Part shown: in pieces, positions 18,699 through 27,851 of the stretch
How positions within the stretch are numbered: the stretch's first letter is position 1
Layout: every line of letters begins with the position of its first letter
NCBI RefSeq assembly: GCF_900129925.1
Contig: NZ_FQXI01000001.1
Span: forward strand, 310,001-374,000
Direction: 5' to 3'
Origin: Anaerosphaera aminiphila DSM 21120
Lineage (GTDB): Bacteria; Bacillota; Clostridia; Tissierellales; Peptoniphilaceae
Length of the DNA stretch: 64,000 nt
The notes under the pieces: generated by a model
Database searches by the model: none
What the model was told of the DNA's origin: nothing
What the model saw: the letters and a program-made list of their open reading frames with translations, nothing else
Translations under genes and position numbers: made by a program

Positions 18699-18788
18699 AT
18701 TTTTTACCGCCTATAGTAACATTTTTATTATATCTACATTTTAACTTAACGGAGAATGTTTTTCAATTAATCAATCACATGCAAAAAA

Positions 18789-19517
18789 TTAACATTTTAA
18801 TAATTCCATCTTCCCTATATAATAATCTTTTTTTACTTCTCCGCCAGTTGTAATTAAATATTCCCCTACTAGATTTCCAGGTGAAAATCTCCTTTGTTTA
18901 GCTTCTTCTATAAATTCATTTAAATTTGAAAACTTACTACTTGTACTAACCCAAAATAGTCCCTGTAAATATAATTTTTTTTCAGTATCTGCTCTTCTAA
19001 GCTCATCTCCACTTTCAGCAAATATTCCATATTTTATGTCTAGAGGATTTTCACAATTTAAAAATACTACAGTTTCTTCTGGATTTTCTAAATATATTTC
19101 TACATGTGCTGTATTGTCAAAGTCAAAGTAGTTTATTTGACTAAACTTCCCCTTAACAATTGTAAAATTTTCTTTTAACTCTTCTATAGATTCAACTGCA
19201 CTTATTCTCTTGTCAATTTTTTCAACTGACTTTTCCAATTTTTCAATTTGAGCTTGTAGTGATACTCTATTTTCCTTAAGTATATTATTTAATCCACTTT
19301 CATCTTTTGATGACAACTTCTGTATGTCATCTATTGACATAGATAAATCGCGATAAAAAATAATGTCGCAAATATCCATCATAGCTTGAAAAGAAAATGT
19401 TCTGTAATTATTTTCTGAATTTCTCTTAAAGCGAATTAAGCCTTTTTTATCCCAATATCGAAGTTTTGAAGCTGAAACTCCCAGCACTTTTGCAACTAAT
19501 CCTATTTGTCTTACCAT
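18789..19517 (-). CDS. MerR family regulator with C-terminal effector domain
   Basis: 242 residues from the ATG at 19517 (GGAGG 6 nt upstream; a neighbouring ATG at 19520 is too close). The MerR DNA-binding domain covers about 1-70, with the typical WDKKGLIRFKRNSENNYRTF wing. A coiled coil follows (about 75-115), then a ~120-residue GyrI/BmrR-like effector domain. Multidrug-type MerR proteins activate exporters by untwisting 19-bp-spacer promoters. The divergent MATE gene has exactly that promoter (19532-19562), so it is the probable target. Confidence 0.88.
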   Translation of the reverse strand: MVRQIGLVAKVLGVSASKLRYWDKKGLIRFKRNSENNYRTFSFQAMMDICDIIFYRDLSMSIDDIQKLSSKDESGLNNILKENRVSLQAQIEKLEKSVEKIDKRISAVESIEELKENFTIVKGKFSQINYFDFDNTAHVEIYLENPEETVVFLNCENPLDIKYGIFAESGDELRRADTEKKLYLQGLFWVSTSSKFSNLNEFIEEAKQRRFSPGNLVGEYLITTGGEVKKDYYIGKMELLKC

Positions 19518-19531
19518 CATTATCCTCCAAC

Positions 19532-19562
19532 TTGACATTAAACTAACTTTAAGGTGTATTCT
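19532..19562 (+). promoter_or_regulatory. MerR-type promoter/operator of the MATE gene
   Basis: TTGACA (19532-19537) and TATTCT (19557-19562) are separated by 19 bp rather than 17. The spacer contains the perfect dyad TTAAA-CTAAC-TTTAA (19538-19552). Over-long spacer plus centred dyad is the hallmark of promoters activated by MerR-family proteins, and a MerR gene lies immediately divergent. Confidence 0.8.
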
Positions 19563-19605
19563 ATAGAATATAGAATAACATAAATTTCAAAAAAGGAGAA
19601 TTATA

Positions 19606-20910
19606 ATGAGAAAAAAGTTTTTCCATTTTGTACTTCCATCAATGCTCGCATTTGCATTTTCTGGTCTATATTCTATTGTTGACGGGCTTTTTATAGGCAG
19701 AAATATTGGAGACGCTGGGCTTTCTGCTATAAATTTTGCCTATCCTCTCGTTGTTCTCATTCAAGCAACAGGTACAGGCATAGGTCTTGGTGGAGCTGTT
19801 GGAATGTCTATTTCTTTTGGAAAAAAAGACATCCAATCAGAAAAAAAATATTTAGGCTCAACACTAACTTTACTTGCCATCGCTTGTCTGGTGCTAACTG
19901 CTTTTTTATTATTATTTATGCACCCAATACTCGTAGCTTTTGGAGCAAAAGATACAGTATTAAAATATGCATCAGAATATTTATATTGGATAGTCTTAGG
20001 TTCAAGTTTTCAAATTTTAGCAAATGGATTTGCACCAATTATACGTAATTTAAAAAGACCTGCTCTTGCTATGTTTGCAATGATTTTAGGTTTTATAACA
20101 AACATTATTCTAGACTGGCTATTTGTTTCGGTTTTTAGATATGGAATGAAAGGTGCTGCATGGGCAACTATTATAGGACAGTTTATAACTGTACTGCCAT
20201 GTCTTCCTTTTATATATAAAAATATACGCTCACTGGAGACTTCAGATTTTAAGCCCAATTCAAAACTTAGAGCTTCTATTTTTAGCACAGGACTTTCACC
20301 TTTTGGACTTGCTGTTGCACCATATATTATTTTAATAATGATGAATAAGTTTGCAATGAAATATGGAGGAGTTCAAGCAGTTGCTGCCTACTCAGTAGTA
20401 AGCTATGTAGTATCATTTATACAATTACTATTACAAGGTATTGGAGATGGTTGTCAACCTCTTATTAGTTTTTACACCGGTCAGAAAGAAACTTTAAAAG
20501 CTATTCAAACTAGAGATTTTGCATATAAATTTTCTCTAGCTGTGGCAGGAGCTTACGCCATAGTAGTATTCTTACTTCGTGTACAAATTCCAATTTTATT
20601 TGGAGCTTCTACTGAAGTTGCAAAAATAACTGCAGCAATATTGCCTTTATTCTGCCTTACTTTTTTATTTTATTCATTTACACGTGTTACTACTTCATAC
20701 TTTTATGCCACACATCAAAATCGCCTATCTTACTTTATAATATATGGCGAACCCGTTGTAATACTAGTTCTATTGACACTAATCTTACCTCGCATATTTG
20801 GCATTACCGGAGTGTGGTTATCTGTTCCAAGTTCCCAACTAATAGCAGTTTTACTTGGAGTATTTTTTATACTTAAAGCTGACCGCTATAGAGGTGTAAA
20901 GCATAGTTAG
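19606..20910 (+). CDS. MATE family efflux transporter
   Basis: 434 residues with twelve predicted membrane helices arranged as two six-helix halves, the MATE fold. The start FHFVLPSMLAFAFSGLYSIV, GLFIGRNIGDAGLSAIN and the later GDGCQPLISFYTGQ are strongly conserved in DinF/NorM-like proteins. Such antiporters expel cationic drugs or metabolites with Na+ or H+. The gene is driven by the MerR-type promoter at 19532 and ends in a terminator at 20941. Substrate unknown; regulation suggests a drug- or metabolite-inducible pump. Confidence 0.92.
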   Translation: MRKKFFHFVLPSMLAFAFSGLYSIVDGLFIGRNIGDAGLSAINFAYPLVVLIQATGTGIGLGGAVGMSISFGKKDIQSEKKYLGSTLTLLAIACLVLTAFLLLFMHPILVAFGAKDTVLKYASEYLYWIVLGSSFQILANGFAPIIRNLKRPALAMFAMILGFITNIILDWLFVSVFRYGMKGAAWATIIGQFITVLPCLPFIYKNIRSLETSDFKPNSKLRASIFSTGLSPFGLAVAPYIILIMMNKFAMKYGGVQAVAAYSVVSYVVSFIQLLLQGIGDGCQPLISFYTGQKETLKAIQTRDFAYKFSLAVAGAYAIVVFLLRVQIPILFGASTEVAKITAAILPLFCLTFLFYSFTRVTTSYFYATHQNRLSYFIIYGEPVVILVLLTLILPRIFGITGVWLSVPSSQLIAVLLGVFFILKADRYRGVKHS

Positions 20911-20940
20911 AGCACTATTCATAAATCAATAAAATTTTAT

Positions 20941-20996
20941 ATAAGATCAAGTCTTTTAGAAAACAATAATAAACTTGATCTTATTTTATTTTTTTT
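20941..20996 (+). terminator. Terminator after the MATE gene
   Basis: ATAAGATCAAGT (20941-20952) pairs perfectly with 20973-20984 over a 20-nt loop, followed by TTTATTTTTTTTT. Confidence 0.88.
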
Positions 20997-21095
20997 AACA
21001 TTATCCTTACAATTGTGTATTAGTACATTATTATCTCAATTAATCTAGTATAATGAAACTATGACTAACTATTACATATTTGGAGGAGATTATTT

Positions 21096-21623
21096 TTGAA
21101 TGAAAAACATTCTTATCTTGGAAAAAATATTTCTACTATTTTAAAAAGATTAGATAGAGATTTTTTAATTTATACAATTAAAGTAGTATTGGGAACTATT
21201 ATAGCATCCCTATTTATGAGATACATTATGGAACACATTAACTTTACAGATGTACCAATGATTCCTTTTTTTGCCTGTATTGGAGTTTTAGTTGGAATGG
21301 AACCCGACAGAACAAGGGCAATATCTAATGTAATAACTCGAAATGTCGGAACTGTTGTAGCCGGAGTTACTGGTGGTCTTGTTGCCAGCTTTACAGAAAA
21401 CATCGTTGCCATTTCTCTTGGAATTATACCTTACATGGTATTTTTAGCACTACTAAATCATAGAAAGAGCATTGTCCCTGGAGGAATATTTTATTTTGCA
21501 ATAGCTTATCTTACAACTCTCGACAATGCTTGGATGTATGCTTTAAACCGAACTATAGGAACTGTTTTGGGAACTTTGATCGGACTTGCAATAAATTTTT
21601 TAATTTTCCCACCTAAAAAATAA
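21096..21623 (+). CDS. FUSC/aromatic acid exporter family membrane protein
   Basis: 175 residues, TTG start with GGAGGAG about 10 nt upstream. At least four membrane helices: about 24-44, 55-70, 83-112 and 120-165. Conserved glycines in ITRNVGTVVAGVTGGLVASF and LNRTIGTVLGTLIGLAINF, the latter also typical of the FUSC half-domain, match short aromatic-acid-exporter (ArAE_1) proteins. Full-length ArAE proteins are longer and carry a soluble domain, so this may be a membrane-only member. Substrate unknown. Confidence 0.72.
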   Translation: MNEKHSYLGKNISTILKRLDRDFLIYTIKVVLGTIIASLFMRYIMEHINFTDVPMIPFFACIGVLVGMEPDRTRAISNVITRNVGTVVAGVTGGLVASFTENIVAISLGIIPYMVFLALLNHRKSIVPGGIFYFAIAYLTTLDNAWMYALNRTIGTVLGTLIGLAINFLIFPPKK

Positions 21624-21697
21624 TAATACGTATCTTTTATTTTACTATATTAATATTTCTCTTAATTCTATTCAAAATTATTTATTATTAATTTCAT

Positions 21698-21712
21698 TGA
21701 TAATGATTATCG
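21698..21712. promoter_or_regulatory. Fur-like iron-responsive operator upstream of sod
   Basis: TGATAATGATTATCG fits the 7-1-7 Fur inverted repeat TGATAATnATTATCA at 14 of the 15 positions, 70 bp before the superoxide dismutase start. Fur-family sites (Fur or PerR) differ subtly; this copy has the G/C pattern of Fur rather than the PerR TTATAAT form. Confidence 0.75.
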
Positions 21713-21781
21713 TTTTATTTCAAGGGTATATTAATAAAAGAAAGTTAACAGATAATTCTGTAAAATAAAAGGAGGTCAATT

Positions 21782-22402
21782 ATGACTTATAAATTACCCG
21801 AACTGGGATATGAATACAATGCATTAGAACCACATATTGATGCAAAAACTATGGAAATTCACTACACTAAGCATCATCAAGCTTATGTTGATAAATTAAA
21901 TGATGCTATTGCAAACGAACCCGAACTTCAAGAATTGAAGCTTCCTGATTTGCTTAAAAAGTCAGAAAGTTTGCCAGATAGTGTAAGACAAGCCGTTATT
22001 AATAATGGTGGTGGTCACTACAACCACTCACTTTTCTGGAAATTAATAGCACCAGGTGGAAGTAAAGAACCTGTAGGAAATTTAAAAACTGCTATTGACA
22101 AGAGTTTTGGTTCACTAGAAGAATTTAAAGCTAAATTTAACGATGCTGCTACAAAGCGTTTTGGAAGTGGCTGGGCGTGGCTAATCTATAGCAATGGAGA
22201 ACTTTCAATTGAATCAACACCTAACCAAGACAGCCCTGTAATGAATTCTAAAAGAGTGGTAATAGGACTAGATGTTTGGGAGCACGCATATTATTTAAAA
22301 TATCAAAACAGAAGGCCTGAATACATTAATGCATTTTGGAATGTAATTAACTGGGACTATGCTGAAGAAAGATATAACTATATATTAAAAACCAGTAAAT
22401 AA
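21782..22402 (+). CDS. sodA: Fe/Mn superoxide dismutase
   Basis: 206 residues, the standard Fe/Mn-SOD length with no signal peptide, so cytosolic. Metal-ligand segments are [13 protein letters not shown] (H27 ligand, H31 conserved), [11 protein letters not shown], and the C-terminal [11 protein letters not shown] with the Asp and His ligands. It converts superoxide to oxygen and peroxide. AAGGAGG precedes the ATG. A Fur-like box lies upstream, implying iron- or oxidative-stress control. Fe versus Mn preference cannot be decided by eye. Confidence 0.95.
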   Translation: MTYKLPELGYEYNALEPHIDAKTMEIHYTKHHQAYVDKLNDAIANEPELQELKLPDLLKKSESLPDSVRQAVINNGGGHYNHSLFWKLIAPGGSKEPVGNLKTAIDKSFGSLEEFKAKFNDAATKRFGSGWAWLIYSNGELSIESTPNQDSPVMNSKRVVIGLDVWEHAYYLKYQNRRPEYINAFWNVINWDYAEERYNYILKTSK

Positions 22403-22430
22403 ACTAAATATATTAACTAATATAAGTTAA

Positions 22431-22467
22431 AAATCTGCAAGCTCATTTATCAAGCTTGTAGATTTTT
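22431..22467. terminator. Terminator after sod
   Basis: AAATCTGCAAGCT (22431-22443) pairs with AGCTTGTAGATTT (22453-22465) with one wobble and a T run. It lies between sod and the convergent serine hydrolase gene. Confidence 0.88.
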
Positions 22468-22502
22468 AATTTGAAACTACTAAGTTTTTATTATTTAAGT
22501 AT

Positions 22503-24452
22503 CTAAATAAATTTATAAAAATTATAGGAATATAAAAACACAATCATCATTACAGTTGCAACAGATAGTACTATTAAATACATCTTTTGCACTTTTAAAT
22601 CTCTTGCTGCTTTTAAGTTCCTCATGACAAAAAATATGTTTATTACCTGAAGTATTAAAATGATGTACGATAAAATAATATGTGGTAAAAATGCAGAAGA
22701 TGAAAGTTCAGGCTTAGCTAAAAATCTAAGTGTTTGAACAACTACATTGCCAAACTCTAATAATCCAAGTATAGATAGTGAAAAATAATATTTTACCAAC
22801 TTATTGTCCTTATTTTTATCTTTTCTATTTCTTATTTTCATTATTACTGCTGATATCAAACCGACTAATAATACTAAAATGCAAATTGCAATATATCCTA
22901 TAGTAAAGCCTGTAGACTGCACTTCTGATATTTTTAAAGACTGATCTACAGAGCCAAATGTTAGTGCTGTTACTTTATTTTCTGAATCTCTTAAAAAATA
23001 AAGTTTGCTCATATTCATTCCAGCTTTATCCATAAGTGTATTCTTACCATCTACTCTTACAAAGTGATAAGGTGCTACTTCAACATAAGAGCTATCAATT
23101 CCATAAGCAGAAACTTTTAAATTAATACCTCCATTTTGATTTGTGCTAATTTCATAGTCTGAATTCATTAAAGGATACATTATTTTTCCGAAGGTAAATT
23201 CAATGGTACGCGCACTTCTGTACTTACCAACTACTTCTTCACTGTGACTATCTCCACTGTATTCGGCTGGTATGATTTCTCCACTTCCAATAAATGTTTC
23301 AATTAATTCTGTGCTCATTCCCGACATATCACTTGCTGCATTTGTAAGTAGACATATTCCAAAATCCGTCTCCGGAACCATTATAAAACGAGAAGTGAAA
23401 CCAATTGTATTTCCACCGTGTTCAAGGGTTCTAACTCCACCATATTCACCCTCCCAAAACCCATGTGCATTAACCCGCATATCCTCATGAGAAAATAAAG
23501 TGGTGTGCATTTCACTTAAAGTTTCCGGATTTTTAAATAATTTTAAGTCTCCTGTTCCGTCGCTATTCATATGAGCAAGCATAAACTTAGCTAAATTATC
23601 AGCTGTAATATTTAAACTACCTGCAGGCATATCATTAATATATACATGAGGCACTTTCTTAAATTCACCATTTTTTAAAGCGTATCCTTCTGATTTGTTC
23701 TTCATTATATTTTCTACTGCAGTATAATTTCTGTCAAAATAAGCATTTGTCATATCTAAAGGATTAAATATATTTTCTCTTATATATTTTGAATACTCAA
23801 CTCCACTAACTCTCTCTACTATTAATCCCGCTAAATTAGTTCCATAATTGGAATAGGCCACTACTTCTCCCGGTGAATAAATTTGCTTTGGAGCATACTT
23901 CTGTGAAAGGTATTCCTCTAGTGGAAGTATGTCTTTAACATCACTTACCATCATAGCAGTTGGATTTTCTTCAAAGCCTGCACTATGCGTCATTAAATGG
24001 TTCATTGTAATAGGCTTTTCAAAAGATAAATTTAAATAATCTTTAGGGAGGCAGTTTTTAATATCTTCATCTAAATCAATTTTCCCCTCTTCTACAAGTT
24101 GCATAACTGCTGTCCAAGTAAATAATTTAGATACTGAACCTGCCTCCATAAAAGTTTCAGTTGGAGATACTTCTATATTTTCTTCAACACTTGCTAGACC
24201 ATATCCTTTTTCAAATACAATATTTCCATCTTGAATTATTGCAACTGAAGCTCCTACAATATCTTTGTTAATATATTTCTCTGCAATTTCATCTGTTATC
24301 ATTTCAATTTTTTCTACATCTAACTCTGTTTTTGTTGATTGTAATTCTTCACTATTTAATAATACATTATCTTCACTTGCCAAAATTTCCAACGGGAATG
24401 AACTTAGCATTAAAAATAATGCTAAAGCTATAGTTAATATTTTCTTTTTCAT
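22503..24452 (-). CDS. Exported serine beta-lactamase-like hydrolase with C-terminal membrane domain
   Basis: 649 residues. N-terminal signal peptide (MKKKILTIALALFLMLSSF). The class C beta-lactamase/esterase domain spans about 45-400: nucleophile in AGSVSKLFT (SxxK), YSNYGTN (YxN) and LEHGGNTIGF (HxG). The last ~130 residues carry four hydrophobic helices (about 520-645). Such proteins hydrolyse D-amino-acyl peptides or esters outside the cell and often confer resistance to cell-envelope peptides. Its start overlaps the permease stop by 4 bp, placing it in the ABC transporter operon. Substrate unknown. Confidence 0.85.
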   Translation of the reverse strand: MKKKILTIALALFLMLSSFPLEILASEDNVLLNSEELQSTKTELDVEKIEMITDEIAEKYINKDIVGASVAIIQDGNIVFEKGYGLASVEENIEVSPTETFMEAGSVSKLFTWTAVMQLVEEGKIDLDEDIKNCLPKDYLNLSFEKPITMNHLMTHSAGFEENPTAMMVSDVKDILPLEEYLSQKYAPKQIYSPGEVVAYSNYGTNLAGLIVERVSGVEYSKYIRENIFNPLDMTNAYFDRNYTAVENIMKNKSEGYALKNGEFKKVPHVYINDMPAGSLNITADNLAKFMLAHMNSDGTGDLKLFKNPETLSEMHTTLFSHEDMRVNAHGFWEGEYGGVRTLEHGGNTIGFTSRFIMVPETDFGICLLTNAASDMSGMSTELIETFIGSGEIIPAEYSGDSHSEEVVGKYRSARTIEFTFGKIMYPLMNSDYEISTNQNGGINLKVSAYGIDSSYVEVAPYHFVRVDGKNTLMDKAGMNMSKLYFLRDSENKVTALTFGSVDQSLKISEVQSTGFTIGYIAICILVLLVGLISAVIMKIRNRKDKNKDNKLVKYYFSLSILGLLEFGNVVVQTLRFLAKPELSSSAFLPHIILSYIILILQVINIFFVMRNLKAARDLKVQKMYLIVLSVATVMMIVFLYSYNFYKFI

Positions 24453-25174
24453 TTGTCTTCTCCTCTGTTAAAACACTCTGTTGTCATAGGATCTCTAATA
24501 ATCCAAATAGTTAAAACCACTCCAATAATAGATAGTATTATATTTACAATAGAATAGTCCCAAAGTGAAATTGTTCCTAAGTTTCCTCCTAATAATAGTG
24601 AAATTACTACTCCTGAAACTATTGTACTTACTACCGATCTCTTCTTCATTCCTATTACCATGGGAATAAGTCCTACTATTGGAATTAGAACAATGTTTTG
24701 AATTTGATTTATATATTCTGTTGTTGGAATTGGACCTTTATTTAAAATTAAAATTAATAAAATTCCTATAGCTGTAGTTACTATCATAGATAAAAAACTA
24801 ATTATAAAAGCTGTATATATTTTTGATAAGAGAATTTTACTTTTCTTAATTGGATATAAATATAACTGTTGAATCTTTTTAGTTTTAAAATCTTTGACTA
24901 CATAGGCTGAATACATAGTTGAGGTAAAAATAAGTCCTATAACTGAAACCATTTGAAAATATAGTGAATATACCGGAGGCATTTCAGAAATATCTCTTAT
25001 AAAATCTCCAAACTCTTCAATTGAAAGGTTAGTCAGCATAGGCATTTTTTCAAAAAATAAAAACATTCCTAAAAAAGCTATTGAAAATATTAAAGGTATC
25101 CATATTTTTGAAACAGCTTTAAATACAGAGCCCTTCCCATATTTTTTCATTTCCAGTGATATTAATTTATTCAT
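24449..25174 (-). CDS. ABC-2 type transporter permease
   Basis: 241 residues with six hydrophobic segments (about 30-48, 72-92, 108-136, 148-176, 185-200, 205-225). The size and the pairing with a BcrA-like ATPase fit the ABC-2 permeases of antibiotic-peptide transporters. The start overlaps the ATPase stop by 8 bp, and its stop overlaps the hydrolase start by 4 bp, so translation is coupled. It would export or remove a hydrophobic or peptide substrate. Confidence 0.82.
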   Translation of the reverse strand: MNKLISLEMKKYGKGSVFKAVSKIWIPLIFSIAFLGMFLFFEKMPMLTNLSIEEFGDFIRDISEMPPVYSLYFQMVSVIGLIFTSTMYSAYVVKDFKTKKIQQLYLYPIKKSKILLSKIYTAFIISFLSMIVTTAIGILLILILNKGPIPTTEYINQIQNIVLIPIVGLIPMVIGMKKRSVVSTIVSGVVISLLLGGNLGTISLWDYSIVNIILSIIGVVLTIWIIRDPMTTECFNRGEDK

Positions 25175-26087
25175 CTGTACCCTCCTCTGTTTCTGATAAA
25201 TAGTAATCTTCCAGAGAAGATGTCTTTACTTGAAAAGATTTTATGTTTATCTCTTCTGAAACTAATTTTCCGATTAAGTCAGATTGAATAACTGACTCAT
25301 CATATATTCTAATAAGACCTTCTCCATCTATTTTAAAATTGTCTATTTTTAGTTTAGATTTTAATATTGCAGCTGTGCGTTTAACATTTTCAACTTCAAG
25401 TAAAAAAAAGTTTATATTTTTATTTTTTATAACTTCTATTGGTTCTTCTGAATGAAGTTCACCTTCTTTTAAAATACCTATTGTGTCACAAAGCAGTTCT
25501 AATTCACTTAAAATGTGACTTGAAATTATAATTGTCGTTCCAAAATCTCTAGAAAGCGTCTTAAATAAATCACGCATTTCTTTAATTCCGGCAGGATCAA
25601 GTCCATTAATGGGCTCATCTAAAATAAGCAGCTCCGGTTTAGATATTATTGCCCTCCCAATTCCTAGACGTTGCCTCATTCCCGTTGAGTAAGACTTAAC
25701 TAATTTGTCTTTGTACTTTGTCATACTCACTAATTCTAAAACTTCTGCAACAGCTGTTTTATTGTAATATCCCAAGTATTCACAGTGTATTTTTAAGTTT
25801 TCTATACCTGATAGTTCCTCCTCAAAAAACGGTTCTTCAATAAGTGCACCTATTTTTCTTAAATATTCACAACTACTTGAAGTTATTTCTTCTTCAAAAA
25901 TATTAATACTTCCGGAATTAATAGAAATTAAGTTGCAAATAGCTTTTAAAAGTGTAGTCTTTCCTGCTCCATTTGGCCCCAGCAATCCATATATCTCGCC
26001 TTTCTTGACGTTGATATTTATATTTTTTAAAATTTCAACTCCATCAACTTCTTTTAAAAGGTCTTTTGTCATAACTATATTTTTCAT
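25167..26087 (-). CDS. ABC transporter ATP-binding protein (BcrA-like)
   Basis: 306 residues from the ATG at 26087, which has AGGGGG 8 nt upstream; an in-frame GTG at 26105 precedes that RBS. Walker A GPNGAGKTT, signature YSTGMRQRLGIGRA, Walker B LLILDEPINGLDPAG and the H-loop SSHILSEL are all present. The ~80-residue C-terminal extension is typical of bacitracin/lantibiotic-type ATPases. It powers the adjacent permease. A terminator after the kinase gene suggests partly separate expression from the two-component genes. Confidence 0.92.
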   Translation of the reverse strand: MKNIVMTKDLLKEVDGVEILKNININVKKGEIYGLLGPNGAGKTTLLKAICNLISINSGSINIFEEEITSSSCEYLRKIGALIEEPFFEEELSGIENLKIHCEYLGYYNKTAVAEVLELVSMTKYKDKLVKSYSTGMRQRLGIGRAIISKPELLILDEPINGLDPAGIKEMRDLFKTLSRDFGTTIIISSHILSELELLCDTIGILKEGELHSEEPIEVIKNKNINFFLLEVENVKRTAAILKSKLKIDNFKIDGEGLIRIYDESVIQSDLIGKLVSEEINIKSFQVKTSSLEDYYLSETEEGTDE

Positions 26088-26180
26088 AAATATTCCCCCT
26101 AACACTTAATAATTTACCATTTAAAGTTTTCTTTTAACTTTAGAGTTTCTAACTTTTTTCTAACAATTTATTTATACAGA

Positions 26181-26208
26181 AAAATATCACCAGGATAAAC
26201 CTAGTGAT
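26181..26208 (-). terminator. Terminator between kinase and ABC genes
   Basis: On the minus strand ATCACTAGG pairs with CCTGGTGAT (plus 26186-26194 with 26200-26208), one G-T pair, 5-nt loop, then ATATTTTT. Confidence 0.7.
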
Positions 26209-26215
26209 AAAATAG

Positions 26216-27070
26216 TTAATATATAAATTTTTTAAACAATATTTTAAACTCTGTTCTTTCAAAAGGAGCACTACTAACAGTTATTTCTCCATTCATCTGT
26301 TCCACCAATTGCTTTACAATAGTAAGTCCAAGTCCACTTCCTTGAAATTTTTTATTTCTGGAGTCCTCAAGTGTAAACAATCTATTAAATATCTTGTTAA
26401 TATCTTGTTTTTCAATCCCTTGTCCATTGTCATATACAATTAAACTTGCATATCCTTCACTTTCAACTATATCTATGCCAATTGTACTTCCACCATATTG
26501 GATTGCATTTTGAAGTAAATTTCTAAGAATTCTCTTTATAGATTTTTCATTACCCATAATATTTACAGTATGCTCTGGTATATTTAATTTTAAATTAATA
26601 TTATTGCTTTTAATTAAATCATAAAAATCTAAAATAATTTTCTTTGCAATTTCAGATAAATTAACTTGAGAAAGCGAAATTTCAGAGTCCATTGACTCTA
26701 GCTTTGCAAGTTCAAAGAATTCATTAATAATATTGTGAAGCTCTTCTGCAACAGTGTATGTTTTTTTAGCAAGCCTACTATTCTCCTCTAGAGTTTTATT
26801 TTCAAAGTTCAACATTTCAAGTAGTCCCATAATTACTGTTAAAGGGGTTTTTAAATCATGCGAAATATTTGATAACATTTGTTTATAGTTATTTTCCGAC
26901 TTTATATAATTTGATTCCAAGGATCTATTAAATTCCATCATTATATTTAACTCTTCACACAATTCTTTTACTACTGGATTTGAAGTGTTTACAAAGACTG
27001 ACGAATTAGAACTTTTTTCATTTACATCTTTTATTTGTTCTATAATTGATATTATTTCAGATTTTTTCAC
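26216..27070 (-). CDS. Soluble sensor histidine kinase
   Basis: 284 residues without membrane helices. An N-terminal ~60-residue helical part leads into HisKA with SNISHDLKTPLTVIMGLLEM (phospho-acceptor His about 73), then the HATPase domain with NLLQNAIQYG (N box), VYDNGQGIEKQDINKIF (G1) and GSGLGLTIVKQL (G2). Lacking a sensor domain, it may read signals through a partner such as the ABC transporter. The start overlaps the response regulator stop by 14 bp, so the pair is co-translated. Confidence 0.9.
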   Translation of the reverse strand: MKKSEIISIIEQIKDVNEKSSNSSVFVNTSNPVVKELCEELNIMMEFNRSLESNYIKSENNYKQMLSNISHDLKTPLTVIMGLLEMLNFENKTLEENSRLAKKTYTVAEELHNIINEFFELAKLESMDSEISLSQVNLSEIAKKIILDFYDLIKSNNINLKLNIPEHTVNIMGNEKSIKRILRNLLQNAIQYGGSTIGIDIVESEGYASLIVYDNGQGIEKQDINKIFNRLFTLEDSRNKKFQGSGLGLTIVKQLVEQMNGEITVSSAPFERTEFKILFKKFIY

Positions 27071-27766
27071 TTTTACTTTTCCTCAATCTATAGCCAATAC
27101 CCCAAAGAGTTTCTATGTATTTAGAATTTTTCCCCTTATCCCCAAGTTTTTCTCTAAGTCTACTAATATGAACATTTATAATACTTTCATCTCCATAGTA
27201 CTCATCTTTCCAAACTGAAGAATATATTTGGCCCTTTGTAAAAGTTCGCTCAGGGCTTAATAAAAACATCTTCAATATTTCAAACTCTGTGGCTGTCAAA
27301 GATATGTTTTTTTCATCTTGAGTGAGACTACAATTATCTATATCTAAAGATAAATCTAAAAAAATTAAAACTTTATTTTGATTGTTCTTTAGACTCCACA
27401 AACTACTTCTACGTAAATTAGCTTTAATTCTGGAGTCTAATTCAGCAAGAGAAAATGGTTTTATAATATAGTCATCTGCTCCTAAGTCCAATGCCATAGT
27501 CTTATCTAATTCCAAATCTCTAGCCGATATAATAATTATGGGAACTGTACTTTCTCTTCGTATTTGTTCCATAACTTCAAGTCCATTTTTTTAGGAAGCA
27601 TAATATCCAAAAGTATTAAGTCATATTTACTATCTTCGTTGAAAAGTTCAATTCCTTTTTCACCATCTGTTGCAAGTGTAACACTATATAGCTTTTCAGA
27701 CAGGTAACTTTTTACCATATTTGCTATATCCTCACTGTCTTCAATAAGTAATATTCTCTTGCTCAA
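27057..27766 (-). pseudogene. OmpR-family response regulator split by a one-base deletion in a poly-A run
   Basis: Two reading frames together encode one regulator of about 235 residues. The receiver starts MSKRILLIEDSED at a TTG (27766) with AGGAGG upstream, and carries the phosphorylated Asp in LILLDIMLP. It then derails at an A7 run (plus T7, 27586-27592). With an eighth A the frame reads LPKKNGLEVMEQIRRE and continues through IIIISARDLE, ADDYIIKPFS and the winged-helix end LWGIGYRLRK. Both halves look intact. It is the partner of the downstream kinase. Options are sequencing error, phase variation, or transcriptional slippage at the A run. Confidence 0.88.
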
Positions 27767-27851
27767 TAGCACTCCTCCTATTTATTATATTTCATAAATT
27801 TATTGTATGCTTTCTTATAATATTAAAGTTACTTTAACTAATATCTTTTTA

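Noticed and set aside
27536-27592. Two separate genes at the response regulator
   Set aside because: The second frame lacks a receiver start and an RBS, and one added A joins both into a standard OmpR-type regulator.
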